DNA of 9,404 nt from Bordetella parapertussis (GTDB taxonomy: Bacteria > Pseudomonadota > Gammaproteobacteria > Burkholderiales > Burkholderiaceae_B), in the NCBI GenBank assembly GCA_943331855.1, contig CALQNE010000131.1:1-9404 (forward strand), read 5' to 3'. This document shows positions 1 to 8,190 of the stretch, in pieces (the first letter of the stretch is position 1; each line of letters starts with the position of its first letter). The notes under the pieces were generated by a model. It worked only from the letters and a program-made list of their open reading frames with translations, searched no databases and had not been told where the DNA came from. A program made the translations under genes and the position numbers.

Positions 1-363
1 ACAGACCCAGAAGTCGCGTGGGTGGGCCTGACCGAAGATCAAGCGAAGCAGCAGGGTATCAACATTACCAAGGGGATGTTTCCCTGGGCCGCTTCGGGTC
101 GTGCGATTGCAAACGGACGAGATGAAGGTTTTACCAAGCTACTGTTTGATGCCGCAACGCACAAGATCCTGGGTGGAGGCATCGTCGGCACTAATGCGGG
201 TGATTTGATTAGCGAAGTCGCCTTAGCGATTGAAATGGGTGCAGACATGGTTGACATCGGTAAAACGATTCATCCGCACCCAACACTTGGTGAGTCAGTT
301 GGGTTGGCGGCTGAGGCCGCCGAAGGGCATTGCACCGACTTACCACCCGTCAAGAAAAAATAG
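1..363 (+). CDS. lpdA: Dihydrolipoyl dehydrogenase (E3), C-terminal part
   Basis: This is the last 120 codons of a dihydrolipoyl dehydrogenase, open at the left edge and ending in TAG at 361-363. The frame is open from base 1, beginning TDPEVAWVGLTEDQAK, the usual start of the family's dimerisation domain. The enzyme reoxidises dihydrolipoamide with FAD and NAD+ as the shared E3 of pyruvate and 2-oxoglutarate dehydrogenase complexes in the cytosol. The visible part carries the HPHPTLGE motif (bases 274-297), which holds the His-Glu dyad that acts on the partner subunit's disulfide. The FAD-binding part and redox disulfide lie upstream, outside the window. The tail, CTDLPPVKKK, resembles Burkholderiales LpdA. 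Which complex it serves cannot be told, since its upstream neighbours are not visible. It converges on dctQM with a 37-bp gap. Family assignment is very secure. Confidence 0.96.
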   Translation, partial: TDPEVAWVGLTEDQAKQQGINITKGMFPWAASGRAIANGRDEGFTKLLFDAATHKILGGGIVGTNAGDLISEVALAIEMGADMVDIGKTIHPHPTLGESVGLAAEAAEGHCTDLPPVKKK

Positions 364-373
364 AGGGGATCAC

Positions 374-393
374 CGAGACCTGTGAGGGTCTCG
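374..393. repeat. Hairpin in the lpdA/dctQM convergent gap
   Basis: A perfect 7-bp inverted repeat, CGAGACC at 374-380 and GGTCTCG at 387-393, surrounds a 6-base loop. It fills most of the 37-bp gap between two converging stop codons. No T-run follows on either strand, so it is not a canonical intrinsic terminator. It could act as a weak bidirectional terminator or protect RNA 3' ends; that role is inference. Confidence 0.35.
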
Positions 394-400
394 ATGCCGT

Positions 401-2239
401 CTATAGCGCCACGGTAGAAAACCAGGGTACGGCTGCAATCGCGATTAACCCCACCAACAAGGCGATGATGTAAGGCCAAATGGCCCCCATGACGTCGTCG
501 GGTGAGGCATCCCCAATACGGCAGGCGACATAAAAGCCCACCCCGATGGGCGGCATCATCAAGCCAATGTTCATGGCTGTGACCACCACCATTGAATAAT
601 GAATGTCATGAATTCCTAGTTTCTTTGCAATCGGAAACATAATGGGCGCCAAGATCAAGATCGCTGGCAAGCCCTCAAGTAGGCAACCTAGTATCAAAAA
701 CACCAGAATCGTGACCACCATAAACGCTGCGATCCCTCCGGGCAACGTCGTCAAGAAGGTAGAAAGGCTTTGCACGACACCGCTTTGCGTGATGGCCCAC
801 GCCATGGCTGAGGCTGTTCCTAAAATCAACAGGATCGCGCCACTTAAGGCGGCTGTTTCGACCAGCATGGCGTACACCTTGCGCCAGCCTATGCCACCAT
901 ACAAGACTTGTCCGATGACCATGGCATACAGTACGGCAATGGTTGATACCTCAGTCGCAGTGGCAACGCCGCCACCCACAGCGCTGCGAATTAAGAACGG
1001 TAACACCAGCGCTGGTCCTGCAATGAGCAGCGCCTTCCAGATCATGTTCAACGTTGAGCGCTTGACGTTGTCGAGCTGCTCGTGACGTGCTTTCCAGCGC
1101 GCTAGCGCGACAAGCGCGAGTAACAAGACCCCCGCAATGACCACGCCGCTTTGAAACAGTCCCGCAATCGATACGCCCGCAACTGATCCCAACACAATCA
1201 ACACAATACTAGGTGGTACGGTGTCCGCCATGGCCGCGCCAGTGGCGAGTAAGGCAATCATCTCGCGTGGCTTATGTCCACGGCGTTTCATTTCAGGAAA
1301 TAAGGCAGGCGCAATGGTTGCCATGTCAGAAACTTTAGAGCCTGATATGCCCGAGACAATGAATAATGAGCCAAGCAACACATAAGACATACCCGCTTTA
1401 ATGTGACCGAGTAGCGAAGCGAGAAAATCGACAATCGCTTTGCCCATGCCGGTGGCATCTAACACGCATCCCAGTAAAACAAAGATCGGTACCGATACCA
1501 AGATGAGGCTCGACATGCCTTCATCCATGCGACCAATCACGACCATGAGTGGCACCGTGGTTGAAAAGGCCAAATAGCAGAGCGCACCGGCGCCGAAGCA
1601 AAAGGCGATGGGCACACCAGCAATCAAACAGAGTGCGACAAGAATCACCAAGAAAAACAAAATATTGTAGAGACCGAGGGAAGTGAGCCAGCCTGAACCC
1701 AGCCAACACAGTGCCGCAAAGGCGCTGACCAATACAATGGCACCCAGTAGATTCAATTTAGTAACGGTTTGGGCAGCGTATGTGAGTAATACGCCAAGCA
1801 TGGTCAGGATCCCGAAGGCGAGCGCTGAGACCCGAAAGCTATTAGGAATACCGAGAGCGGGTGAGGTGACAAACCACTCATCTTGCGCGTATTCGATCGC
1901 CGGGTTCACCAGTGCTAAAAGAAACGCCACGATGGTGACTAACGCAACCGCGTGAACAAAGCCTCGCAGACGTTCGGGCATCATTTGTAAAAAAAGAGTC
2001 AAGCGCAGATGTTCATTGCGATGCATCGCAATGGCTGAGCCCAACATCGCCAGCCATAAAAAAGAGATCGATACGACCTCATCGATCCAGACGATCGGAA
2101 ACGAAAAAACATAACGAGATACGACCCCGACCAAAAGCATGACTACGATCACAGTCATCAAAACTGCGCTGATGAGTTCGATCGGTTTTAACAGTCGAGA
2201 AACCAGCGGGCTGGTTGGAAGATTGATCTCAGTGGTCAT
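401..2239 (-). CDS. dctQM: TRAP transporter fused permease, DctQ-DctM
   Basis: A 612-residue inner-membrane protein joining the small (DctQ) and large (DctM) TRAP permease subunits in one chain. TRAP systems import organic acids using the ion gradient and a periplasmic binding protein. Residues about 15-160 are DctQ-like: four hydrophobic segments and the block WIDEVVSISFLWLAMLG followed by HRNEH (51-77). A linking hydrophobic segment lies at about 165-182. Residues about 185-612 are DctM-like, with GISGSKVSDMATIAPALFP (297-315), TATEVSTIAVLYA (427-439) and MPPIGVGFYVA (562-572), repeating the family's two-fold inverted layout. The length fits fused DctQM proteins. ATG at 2237-2239 is preceded only by a weak AGAG seven bases upstream. 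It lies 113 bp after dctP on the same strand, separated by an intrinsic terminator. The substrate is not predictable; DctPQM here is a family label and does not imply C4-dicarboxylates. Confidence 0.93.
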   Translation of the reverse strand: MTTEINLPTSPLVSRLLKPIELISAVLMTVIVVMLLVGVVSRYVFSFPIVWIDEVVSISFLWLAMLGSAIAMHRNEHLRLTLFLQMMPERLRGFVHAVALVTIVAFLLALVNPAIEYAQDEWFVTSPALGIPNSFRVSALAFGILTMLGVLLTYAAQTVTKLNLLGAIVLVSAFAALCWLGSGWLTSLGLYNILFFLVILVALCLIAGVPIAFCFGAGALCYLAFSTTVPLMVVIGRMDEGMSSLILVSVPIFVLLGCVLDATGMGKAIVDFLASLLGHIKAGMSYVLLGSLFIVSGISGSKVSDMATIAPALFPEMKRRGHKPREMIALLATGAAMADTVPPSIVLIVLGSVAGVSIAGLFQSGVVIAGVLLLALVALARWKARHEQLDNVKRSTLNMIWKALLIAGPALVLPFLIRSAVGGGVATATEVSTIAVLYAMVIGQVLYGGIGWRKVYAMLVETAALSGAILLILGTASAMAWAITQSGVVQSLSTFLTTLPGGIAAFMVVTILVFLILGCLLEGLPAILILAPIMFPIAKKLGIHDIHYSMVVVTAMNIGLMMPPIGVGFYVACRIGDASPDDVMGAIWPYIIALLVGLIAIAAVPWFSTVAL

Positions 2240-2263
2240 CGTCAGACTCTAGTGGGAACAAAT

Positions 2264-2303
2264 AAAAAACCGGATGCTGCTTTTAAATAAGCTCAGCATC
2301 CGG
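2264..2303 (-). terminator. Intrinsic terminator between dctP and dctQM
   Basis: On the minus strand this reads CCGGATGCTG, a 14-base loop, CAGCATCCGG, then six T (2264-2269) followed by ATT. The ten-base stem (arms 2294-2303 and 2270-2279) is perfect and GC-rich at its base, and the T-run starts immediately after it, so all parts of a rho-independent terminator are present. An alternative fold extends the stem with GCTT/AAGC across a two-base bulge. It sits downstream of dctP (stop at 2353-2355) and upstream of dctQM (start 2239) within what looks like one operon. Partial readthrough would give more binding protein than permease. No obvious promoter for dctQM was seen between terminator and start, only about 24 bases being available. 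Confidence 0.85.
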
Positions 2304-2313
2304 AGGTTGTCGT

Positions 2314-2333
2314 GCGAATCAGTGATCATTCGC
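2314..2333. repeat. Small inverted repeat after dctP
   Basis: GCGAAT at 2314-2319 and ATTCGC at 2328-2333 form a perfect 6-bp inverted repeat with an 8-base loop. In the dctP transcript this lies between the stop codon and the terminator. It may be a 3'-end stabilising hairpin or chance; no T-run follows it. Confidence 0.25.
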
Positions 2334-2352
2334 TGAAACGCATGAAGGCGTA

Positions 2353-3372
2353 TTAAGCGAGTTTGCCGCTGTAACGCTCGAGCATTGACCAGGCTTCGTC
2401 GCCTAGCTTACCCTTCCATTCGGTGTAGAAGCCACCTTGACGTAGGCGGTCGCGGAATGAATCAGGCTTGGTTTGATTAAAGACCATGCCTTTTTCAGTT
2501 AAACCTTTCTGCAAGCCAGCATTCATCGCCGCGACATCCGCGCGTTCTTTTAGACCGGCTGCATTGATATTTTTTGCGACGATCGTGCGCATATTTTCTG
2601 GAAGCCTCTCCCAGGCGCGTTTGTTGGCTAAGAACCAAAAGCCATCCCACATATGATTGGTGATCGAACAAAACTTTTGTACTTCATTTAATTTCGCAGT
2701 ATCGATAATAGCGAGGGGGTTTTCTTGACCGTCGACCACTTTTGTTTGCAAGGCGCTGTACACCTCGTTAAAGTTGATTGAAGCTGGCGCAGAATCAAAC
2801 GCTTTGAACATTGAAGTCCAAAGTGGAGACACTGGCACGCGAATCTTAAAGCCTTTCAAGTCATCGGCACTTTGAATCGGCTTGGTCGATGACGTAATTT
2901 GGCGAAAACCGTTATCCCAAATATTGTCCATCGCCACCAAATTTGACTTGGCTATTTCTTTGCGTACGTGGGCGCCCAGATCGCCATCAAGGGCTTTCCA
3001 GACCGCGGCGTAGTCGCTAAAGGCAAAGCCGATGCCGGTGATCGAGGACGCGGGTACTAGCGTCGCCAGAATTAAGCCTGACAAGGTAAAGAATTCAACG
3101 CCGCCGTTACGCACTTGACTCAACATGTCCGTATCTGAGCCAAGTTGGCTGCTCGGGAAAATTCGAATTTCGACACGCCCGGCGGTCTCAGTCTGAATCG
3201 CATCGGCCATTTCTTTGGCGCGAATATTCATCGGGTGCGTCAAGGGCAAATTATTGGCATATTTGTACGAAAATTCGGCTTTAGATTGAGCCCAGGCGCT
3301 GCGCAAGGGTGCGGCCATTGCAATGGCGCCTGCGCCAACGCCGGCAAGTAGGTTGCGTCGTGTGATTGACAT
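2353..3372 (-). CDS. dctP: TRAP transporter substrate-binding protein, DctP family
   Basis: A 339-residue periplasmic binding protein that captures an organic acid and delivers it to the DctQM permease encoded just downstream. The reading frame can be opened ten codons earlier (3402), but ATG 3370-3372 is preferred: it has AGAGGA seven bases upstream and puts the signal peptide at the N-terminus. That peptide, MSITRRNLLAGVGAG followed by a hydrophobic stretch and AWA-QS near residues 26-30, has a twin arginine and looks like a Tat signal without lipobox. The mature part has the family layout: NLPLTHPMN near the start, IFPSSQLG (residues 71-78), GFKIRVP (174-180) with the conserved Arg178 that in related proteins binds the ligand carboxylate, and VVDGQENP (212-219). 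Length is usual for DctP. The fold and role are secure; the substrate is unknown. It is transcribed divergently from purL, with 145 bp between starts. Confidence 0.94.
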   Translation of the reverse strand: MSITRRNLLAGVGAGAIAMAAPLRSAWAQSKAEFSYKYANNLPLTHPMNIRAKEMADAIQTETAGRVEIRIFPSSQLGSDTDMLSQVRNGGVEFFTLSGLILATLVPASSITGIGFAFSDYAAVWKALDGDLGAHVRKEIAKSNLVAMDNIWDNGFRQITSSTKPIQSADDLKGFKIRVPVSPLWTSMFKAFDSAPASINFNEVYSALQTKVVDGQENPLAIIDTAKLNEVQKFCSITNHMWDGFWFLANKRAWERLPENMRTIVAKNINAAGLKERADVAAMNAGLQKGLTEKGMVFNQTKPDSFRDRLRQGGFYTEWKGKLGDEAWSMLERYSGKLA

Positions 3373-3379
3373 TGGAGAA

Positions 3380-3385
3380 TCCTCT
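3380..3385 (-). promoter_or_regulatory. Ribosome binding site deciding the dctP start
   Basis: AGAGGA on the minus strand lies seven bases before ATG at 3370-3372. This selects the downstream Met over the one at 3400-3402, which would add ten residues ahead of the Tat signal. Confidence 0.7.
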
Positions 3386-3407
3386 ATTGTGAGTAGTATC
3401 ATCGGGC

Positions 3408-3413
3408 ATCATA
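3408..3413 (-). promoter_or_regulatory. Possible -10 box for dctP
   Basis: TATGAT on the minus strand matches the sigma-70 -10 consensus in five of six bases and lies about 36 bases before the dctP start. No convincing -35 box stands 16-18 bases upstream of it, so the call is tentative. Confidence 0.3.
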
Positions 3414-3438
3414 GCAATGAACCTAACGCTCTAGGCAG

Positions 3439-3463
3439 TTTTAGCGCGAGATGGGCGCTAAAA
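3439..3463. repeat. Perfect 9-bp inverted repeat upstream of purL
   Basis: TTTTAGCGC at 3439-3447 and GCGCTAAAA at 3455-3463 are exact reverse complements around a 7-base spacer. The repeat lies 54 bases before the likely purL GTG and 66 bases before the dctP start. Its right arm overlaps a possible -10 box, TAAAAT (3459-3464). It could be an operator for a dimeric regulator or an RNA hairpin in a purL leader; it does not match the E. coli PurR operator. A terminator role is less likely since no T-run follows directly. Confidence 0.5.
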
Positions 3464-3464
3464 T
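3459..3464 (+). promoter_or_regulatory. Possible -10 box for purL
   Basis: TAAAAT matches TATAAT in five of six bases and lies about 53 bases before the likely purL GTG. No good -35 box is seen at 16-18 bases upstream. It overlaps the right arm of the 9-bp inverted repeat, which would place that repeat over the promoter. Confidence 0.3.
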
Positions 3465-3517
3465 AGGCGTTTTCCCCTAGCTTTTTGCTTCTTTTCAACC
3501 GCCAATTGGTCCTGACT

Positions 3518-6500
3518 GTGTCACATATTCTGCATGCGCTCGGCTCTTCTGTATTGTCTCAGTTTCGTCAAGAACGACTACTCGCAAAAATGAAGGCGCA
3601 GGGTTTACCGATTGCCAATATTACGGCACGCTTCGAGCATTTTGTGTGGTGTGATCAGGTCCCCGATTCTGCTACTGCGAAACGGTTAACGCAGTTATTA
3701 GATTACGGCCCACCGGCCCCTGAACCAGACCAGCAAGCCTCTGCGTTCATTCTACGGGTGCTTCCCCGTTTAGGCACGATCTCTGCCTGGGCCAGTAAAG
3801 CGACCGATATTGCTCACAATTGTGGTTTTGCGCAGGTGCAGCGGATCGAGCGCGGCATACGCTACGTGCTCACGCCTGAACGAACCTGGTTAAAGACTCA
3901 AAAGCTTGACGCCAAGATGCTTGCATTGGCTGCCGATTGCTTGCACGACCGCATGACCGAAACCGTCGTCGACGAGAGCTTTGATCCGCAAAAACTGTTT
4001 GCTTCGCTACCAGGTAAGCCGATGCAAACTGTCGCGGTTATTGCGCAGGGTAAAAAGGCGCTCGTTGAGGCAAACGTCGCGCTCGGACTTGCTTTGTCTG
4101 AAGACGAAATTGATTACCTTACCAATTCGTTCACCGAACTTGGTCGTGATCCAACTGATGTCGAATTGATGATGTTTGCACAGGCAAATAGTGAACATTG
4201 TCGGCATAAGATCTTCAACGCCCAGTGGGTCATCGACGGCAAACCGTCTGATAAAACGCTCTTTGGCATGATTCGCGAAACACACGCTGCTCAGCCGCTT
4301 GGCACGGTGGTTGCCTACTCTGATAATTCAGCCATCATGCAGGGTGGTGAGGCTTTACGCTTTCAGGCGGCTTTGCCAAGCGAGGGCTCAAGCGGGGTGT
4401 ATGCCGCCAAGCCGCAACGCGTGCACACCGTCATGAAAGTTGAAACGCATAACCATCCAACGGCCATTGCGCCGTTTGAAGGGGCGGCAACGGGTGCGGG
4501 TGGTGAGATTCGCGATGAGGGCGCCACCGGTCGAGGGTCTAAGCCTAAAGCTGGATTAGCGGGATTTACTGTTTCGCACTTGCGCTTTGATGATGCGCCT
4601 CGCCCCTACGAAAGTGATCATCATGGCAGCCCGGATCGCATTGCGAGCCCACTTTCGATCATGATTGAAGGTCCCTTAGGGGCCGCAGCGTTTAACAATG
4701 AGTTTGGTCGGCCAAACTTACTGGGCTATTTCCGCTCGTATGAACAGACCACTGGGGACGCAAGATGGGGCTATCACAAGCCCATCATGATCGCAGGGGG
4801 TCTGGGTAGTATCGACGCCGGTCAAACTAAAAAGGATGTGATTCAGCCGGGCACGTTATTGATTCAACTCGGCGGGCCTGGCTTGCGCATCGGTATGGGC
4901 GGCAGTGCGGCCTCTAGTATGTCAGTTGGTTCAAATACCGCCGCACTCGATTTTGATTCTGTACAACGCGGCAACCCTGAACTTGAACGACGCTGCCAAG
5001 AAGTCATTGACCGTTGCTGGCAGCAAGGTGCAAATAATCCAATTGTCGCGATTCACGACGTGGGGGCAGGTGGCTTATCCAATGCTTTTCCAGAACTTGT
5101 TAATGACGCCGGCCGAGGTGCGACCTTTGATTTAAAACGTGTGCATCTAGAAGAGTCTGGCATGTCTGCCGCCGAGATCTGGAGTAACGAATCGCAAGAA
5201 CGGTATGTCTTGGCTGTCTTGCCTCAAGATCTGAAACGTTTTGAGGCGATAGCAGCTCGCGAGCGTTGTCCCTTTGCGGTGATCGGGGTTGCGACCGAGG
5301 CCCGGCAGTTAACGGTGGTGAACGGCGAAGGCTTACCGGGCTTGGATCAGCCGACATCAGTGGCTCAGGCGCTTCGCCCGGTTGATGTACCGATTGATGT
5401 GATCTTGGGTAAGCCTCCGCGGATGACGCGTGATGTAAAACGTTTGCCAGGGCAAACCGCAGCCTTGGATCTGACCGTCATTACGCTCGACGAGGCCGTG
5501 ACGCGGGTGTTGCAACATCCGACCGTGGCAAATAAAACGTTCTTGATTACGATTGGCGATCGCACAGTGGGCGGCTTATCGAGCCGTGATCAGATGGTTG
5601 GCCCTTGGCAAGTGCCCGTGGCGGATTGTGCCGTGACGCTAGCCGATCACGATGGTACGCGTGGCGAAGCCATGGCGATGGGCGAGCGCACACCCCTGGC
5701 GGTGATTGATGCTGCTGCCTCTGGGCGTATGGCGGTTGCTGAGTCTTTGACGAATCTAGCAGCGGCCGATGTGGCATGCCTCGAAGATATTAAATTATCG
5801 GCAAACTGGATGGCGGCGTGTGGCGCACCAGGGCAGGATGCTGCGCTTTATGACACGGTCGCGGCGGTTAGTCGACTCTGTCAGGACGTTGGCCTGTCGA
5901 TTCCGGTCGGTAAAGATTCTCTGTCGATGCAAACGTCATGGGTACAAGACAATGAAAAGCGTCAGGTGATTGCCCCAGTATCCCTGATCGTGACGGCGTT
6001 TTCGCCAGTGCAAGATGTACGTGCAACATTAACGCCACAGCTACGCACTGACGCTGGGCCGACAAGTTTGATCCTGATTGACCTGGGCGCAGGCAAACAG
6101 CGCATGGGTGGTTCGATCTTGGCCCAGGTTTGCAATCAACTTGGTGAGACAACGCCTGATCTGGATGATGCGCAGGCGCTACGCACCTTCTTTGTCACCA
6201 TACGTGCCTTGGCACAGTCAGGCGTGCTGCTTGCGTATCACGACCGTTCAGATGGCGGTTTGTTTGCAACGGTAGCTGAGATGGCGTTTGCTGGGCATAC
6301 AGGTGTTTCGCTAAATATTGATATGTTGTGCTTTGACGATCATGCGCAAGACTGGGATGCCTACAATATTCGAGCAGCGCAAGTTGCGGTACAGCGCAAC
6401 GAATTGACGCTCAAGGCGTTATTTTCAGAAGAGGCGGGTGCTGTTATTCAGGTTCCAGCGGCTGAACGCGACGCCGTGATGCAGGTGCTTCGAGCTGCTG

Positions 6501-7555
6501 GCTTATCTGCGCACTCGCATGTCGTCGGTGCGCCTAACAATAGCGATACGCTTGAAGTGTTTCGTGATGGCAAGCGGATTTGGTCACGCCCGCGGGCTGA
6601 ACTTGGCGCACTCTGGAGCGATGTTAGCTACCGTATCGCGCTACGCCGCGATAACCCGGCATGTGCAGAGGCTGAACTGGCGACCTGGTCCGACGCAACA
6701 GATCCGGGTATGTCGCCTAAGGTTCTGTTCGATCCACAAGAAGATCTCGCCGCACCGTTTATTGGTCGAGGTGCACGGCCTCGCGTGGCGATACTGCGCG
6801 AACAAGGTTGTAATAGTCAGGTCGAAATGGCCTGGGCCTTTGATAAAGCTGGCTTTGAGGCCGTTGATGTTCACATGACCGATTTGCAAGCAGGTGCGGC
6901 GGATCTGGCGAGCTTTCAAGGTTTGGTTGCAGTGGGCGGTTTTAGTTACGGTGACACGCTGGGTGCAGGTGAGGGCTGGGCGCGCAGTATCTTATTCAAT
7001 ACGCAATTGTCGGATCAGTTCTCGCAGTATTTTGCGCGCAGTGATACCTTCGCCTTGGGTGTGTGTAATGGTTGTCAAATGATGGCGGCCCTGGCGACGA
7101 TGATTCCGGGTGCTGAAAACTGGCCTCGATTTACGCGTAATCAATCCGAAAAATACGAAGCACGTTTTTCGATGGTTGAAGTGCTCGACTCGCCATCCTT
7201 ATTCTTCAAAGGCATGGCGGGCACAACAATTCCGGTGGCTGTGGCACATGGCGAAGGCTTTGCAAACTTCAGTCGGCAAGGTAACGCGCAAGCGGTGCTC
7301 GGGGCGATGCGTTTTGTAGATCATCGTGGCCAAGCGACTGAAGCGTATCCGTTTAATCCCAATGGCAGTCCGGCTGGCTTGACATCTGTGACTACGGCCG
7401 ACGGGCGATTCACGGTATTGATGCCCCATCCAGAGCGTGTCACACGCAATGTGATGATGTCGTGGTCACCTCAAAAGTGGGGTCCGAAGGATAGCCTCGG
7501 TCCTTACACGCCGTGGATGCGCTTCTTCCAAAACGCGCGCGTCTCAGTCGGCTAG
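3518..7555 (+). CDS. purL: Phosphoribosylformylglycinamidine synthase (FGAM synthetase)
   Basis: Cytosolic enzyme of de novo purine synthesis that converts FGAR, ATP and glutamine to FGAM. It is the large single-chain form: an N-terminal PurS-like region (about 1-150), a linker and paired AIRS-like synthetase domains, and a C-terminal class I glutamine amidotransferase (from about 1087). Visible motifs include [14 protein letters not shown] (S225), [10 protein letters not shown] (H311), [15 protein letters not shown] (E330) and GVCNGCQMM with the nucleophile Cys1183; MPHPERV supplies His1304 and Glu1306, completing the triad. The frame opens at TTG 3485, but GTG 3518 is preferred because [22 protein letters not shown] then aligns without gaps to the Burkholderiales N-terminus. 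This gives 1345 residues, near the family norm. Neither start has a clear Shine-Dalgarno sequence. No frameshift or missing catalytic residue is seen. It converges on the thioesterase gene. Confidence 0.97.
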   Translation: MSHILHALGSSVLSQFRQERLLAKMKAQGLPIANITARFEHFVWCDQVPDSATAKRLTQLLDYGPPAPEPDQQASAFILRVLPRLGTISAWASKATDIAHNCGFAQVQRIERGIRYVLTPERTWLKTQKLDAKMLALAADCLHDRMTETVVDESFDPQKLFASLPGKPMQTVAVIAQGKKALVEANVALGLALSEDEIDYLTNSFTELGRDPTDVELMMFAQANSEHCRHKIFNAQWVIDGKPSDKTLFGMIRETHAAQPLGTVVAYSDNSAIMQGGEALRFQAALPSEGSSGVYAAKPQRVHTVMKVETHNHPTAIAPFEGAATGAGGEIRDEGATGRGSKPKAGLAGFTVSHLRFDDAPRPYESDHHGSPDRIASPLSIMIEGPLGAAAFNNEFGRPNLLGYFRSYEQTTGDARWGYHKPIMIAGGLGSIDAGQTKKDVIQPGTLLIQLGGPGLRIGMGGSAASSMSVGSNTAALDFDSVQRGNPELERRCQEVIDRCWQQGANNPIVAIHDVGAGGLSNAFPELVNDAGRGATFDLKRVHLEESGMSAAEIWSNESQERYVLAVLPQDLKRFEAIAARERCPFAVIGVATEARQLTVVNGEGLPGLDQPTSVAQALRPVDVPIDVILGKPPRMTRDVKRLPGQTAALDLTVITLDEAVTRVLQHPTVANKTFLITIGDRTVGGLSSRDQMVGPWQVPVADCAVTLADHDGTRGEAMAMGERTPLAVIDAAASGRMAVAESLTNLAAADVACLEDIKLSANWMAACGAPGQDAALYDTVAAVSRLCQDVGLSIPVGKDSLSMQTSWVQDNEKRQVIAPVSLIVTAFSPVQDVRATLTPQLRTDAGPTSLILIDLGAGKQRMGGSILAQVCNQLGETTPDLDDAQALRTFFVTIRALAQSGVLLAYHDRSDGGLFATVAEMAFAGHTGVSLNIDMLCFDDHAQDWDAYNIRAAQVAVQRNELTLKALFSEEAGAVIQVPAAERDAVMQVLRAAGLSAHSHVVGAPNNSDTLEVFRDGKRIWSRPRAELGALWSDVSYRIALRRDNPACAEAELATWSDATDPGMSPKVLFDPQEDLAAPFIGRGARPRVAILREQGCNSQVEMAWAFDKAGFEAVDVHMTDLQAGAADLASFQGLVAVGGFSYGDTLGAGEGWARSILFNTQLSDQFSQYFARSDTFALGVCNGCQMMAALATMIPGAENWPRFTRNQSEKYEARFSMVEVLDSPSLFFKGMAGTTIPVAVAHGEGFANFSRQGNAQAVLGAMRFVDHRGQATEAYPFNPNGSPAGLTSVTTADGRFTVLMPHPERVTRNVMMSWSPQKWGPKDSLGPYTPWMRFFQNARVSVG

Positions 7556-7568
7556 CGCTTAGCCGGCT
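7546..7568. repeat. Hairpin spanning the purL stop codon
   Basis: AGTCGGCTA (7546-7554) and TAGCCGGCT (7560-7568) form a 9-bp stem with one G-T wobble and a 5-base loop. It spans the last codons and stop of purL. A run of seven T occurs at 7584-7590, but 15 bases beyond the stem, and it is the antisense of the thioesterase's final lysine codons. The structure is therefore at best a weak terminator, perhaps shared by the two convergent genes. Confidence 0.45.
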
Positions 7569-7579
7569 GAATGCGCGAT

Positions 7580-8125
7580 CTACTTTTTTTGATGACTCAA
7601 AATCAGGCAGGTCGTGGTGGCGTGCGCATAGAGCTTGCCATCTGGGCCAATAATTCTTCCCTCTGCCGTGGCGACTTGCCGACCGACCTGAATGATCTTG
7701 CCGATGGCGCGTACGCGCCCGCCCGGCGTGGGCACAATCGCCCGAGTCATTTTGACGTTTAAATCGAGTGTGGTGTAACCCGTGGCCGCAGGTAACATGG
7801 TGTGGATGGCATTACCCACTGCGCCGTCCAGGATGCTGGCAAACCAACCGCCGTGCACCGACCCTTGAACATTCATGACACTTTCGGTGGGATTGCCCTG
7901 AAGCGTGGCTTCGCCTGGCGCTAGTGCCACGATCATATAGCCGCAGGTTGCGGCCATTGGACCGTTGGGCAACTTGCCGTGCATCACGGCCTGCATGACT
8001 TCCATGCCCGTCATGTTTGCCGTTTTGCTCTTGTCCAATAGGCCGATCAGCCGTCCTTCGGGCATGCTCGCAAGCAAATTTTGTTCATCTTCAATCCATT
8101 GGGCAAGCGTGGTTTCGGTCGTCAT
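7580..8125 (-). CDS. PaaI-like hotdog-fold thioesterase
   Basis: A 181-residue protein of the PaaI group of hotdog thioesterases, expected to hydrolyse an acyl-CoA in the cytosol. The core runs from about residue 58 to the end. Its signature VHGGWFASILDGAVGNA (90-106) holds the HGG turn and the acidic residue (Asp100) on the central helix used for catalysis in this group. TGYTTLDLNVKMTRAI (115-130) forms the following strand. The first 55 residues, including TGMEVMQAVMHGKLP (39-53), form an extension beyond minimal PaaI proteins; such an extension is familiar in this subgroup. ATG at 8123-8125 has only AGAG close upstream. It is convergent with purL (24-bp gap) and divergent from guaB (152 bp), so it probably forms its own unit and the context gives no substrate. 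No symbol is assigned because the exact acyl-CoA cannot be predicted. Confidence 0.88.
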   Translation of the reverse strand: MTTETTLAQWIEDEQNLLASMPEGRLIGLLDKSKTANMTGMEVMQAVMHGKLPNGPMAATCGYMIVALAPGEATLQGNPTESVMNVQGSVHGGWFASILDGAVGNAIHTMLPAATGYTTLDLNVKMTRAIVPTPGGRVRAIGKIIQVGRQVATAEGRIIGPDGKLYAHATTTCLILSHQKK

Positions 8126-8143
8126 AGCTCTATTTTTAAGATG

Positions 8144-8170
8144 TTTTTATCGGTTTCAGTCGAGTTTCAA
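8144..8170 (-). promoter_or_regulatory. Possible promoter of the thioesterase gene
   Basis: On the minus strand, TTGAAA (8165-8170) is followed after 15 bases by TAAAAA (8144-8149), ending 18 bases before the ATG. The -35 is good, but the spacing is short and the -10 has only four of six consensus bases. This is the best candidate seen in the spacer for this gene. Confidence 0.25.
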
Positions 8171-8190
8171 GCAATTTTTGCTGAAATTAG

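Noticed and set aside
642..1085. A 147-codon open frame on the plus strand inside dctQM
   Set aside because: It is antisense to conserved DctM motifs, has no ribosome binding site of note, and resembles no family I know.
3465..3480. Possible PurR-like half site (GGCGTTTTCCC) before purL
   Set aside because: It only loosely resembles one half of the E. coli PurR operator and lacks the symmetric other half.
6519..6878. A 119-codon frame inside purL
   Set aside because: It is out of frame within the conserved purL coding sequence and is explained by that gene's codon composition.
8170..8182. Short dyad AGCAA-TTT-TTGCT in the guaB upstream region
   Set aside because: A 5-bp stem in AT-rich DNA is easily due to chance, and it has no partner copy or recognisable operator match.
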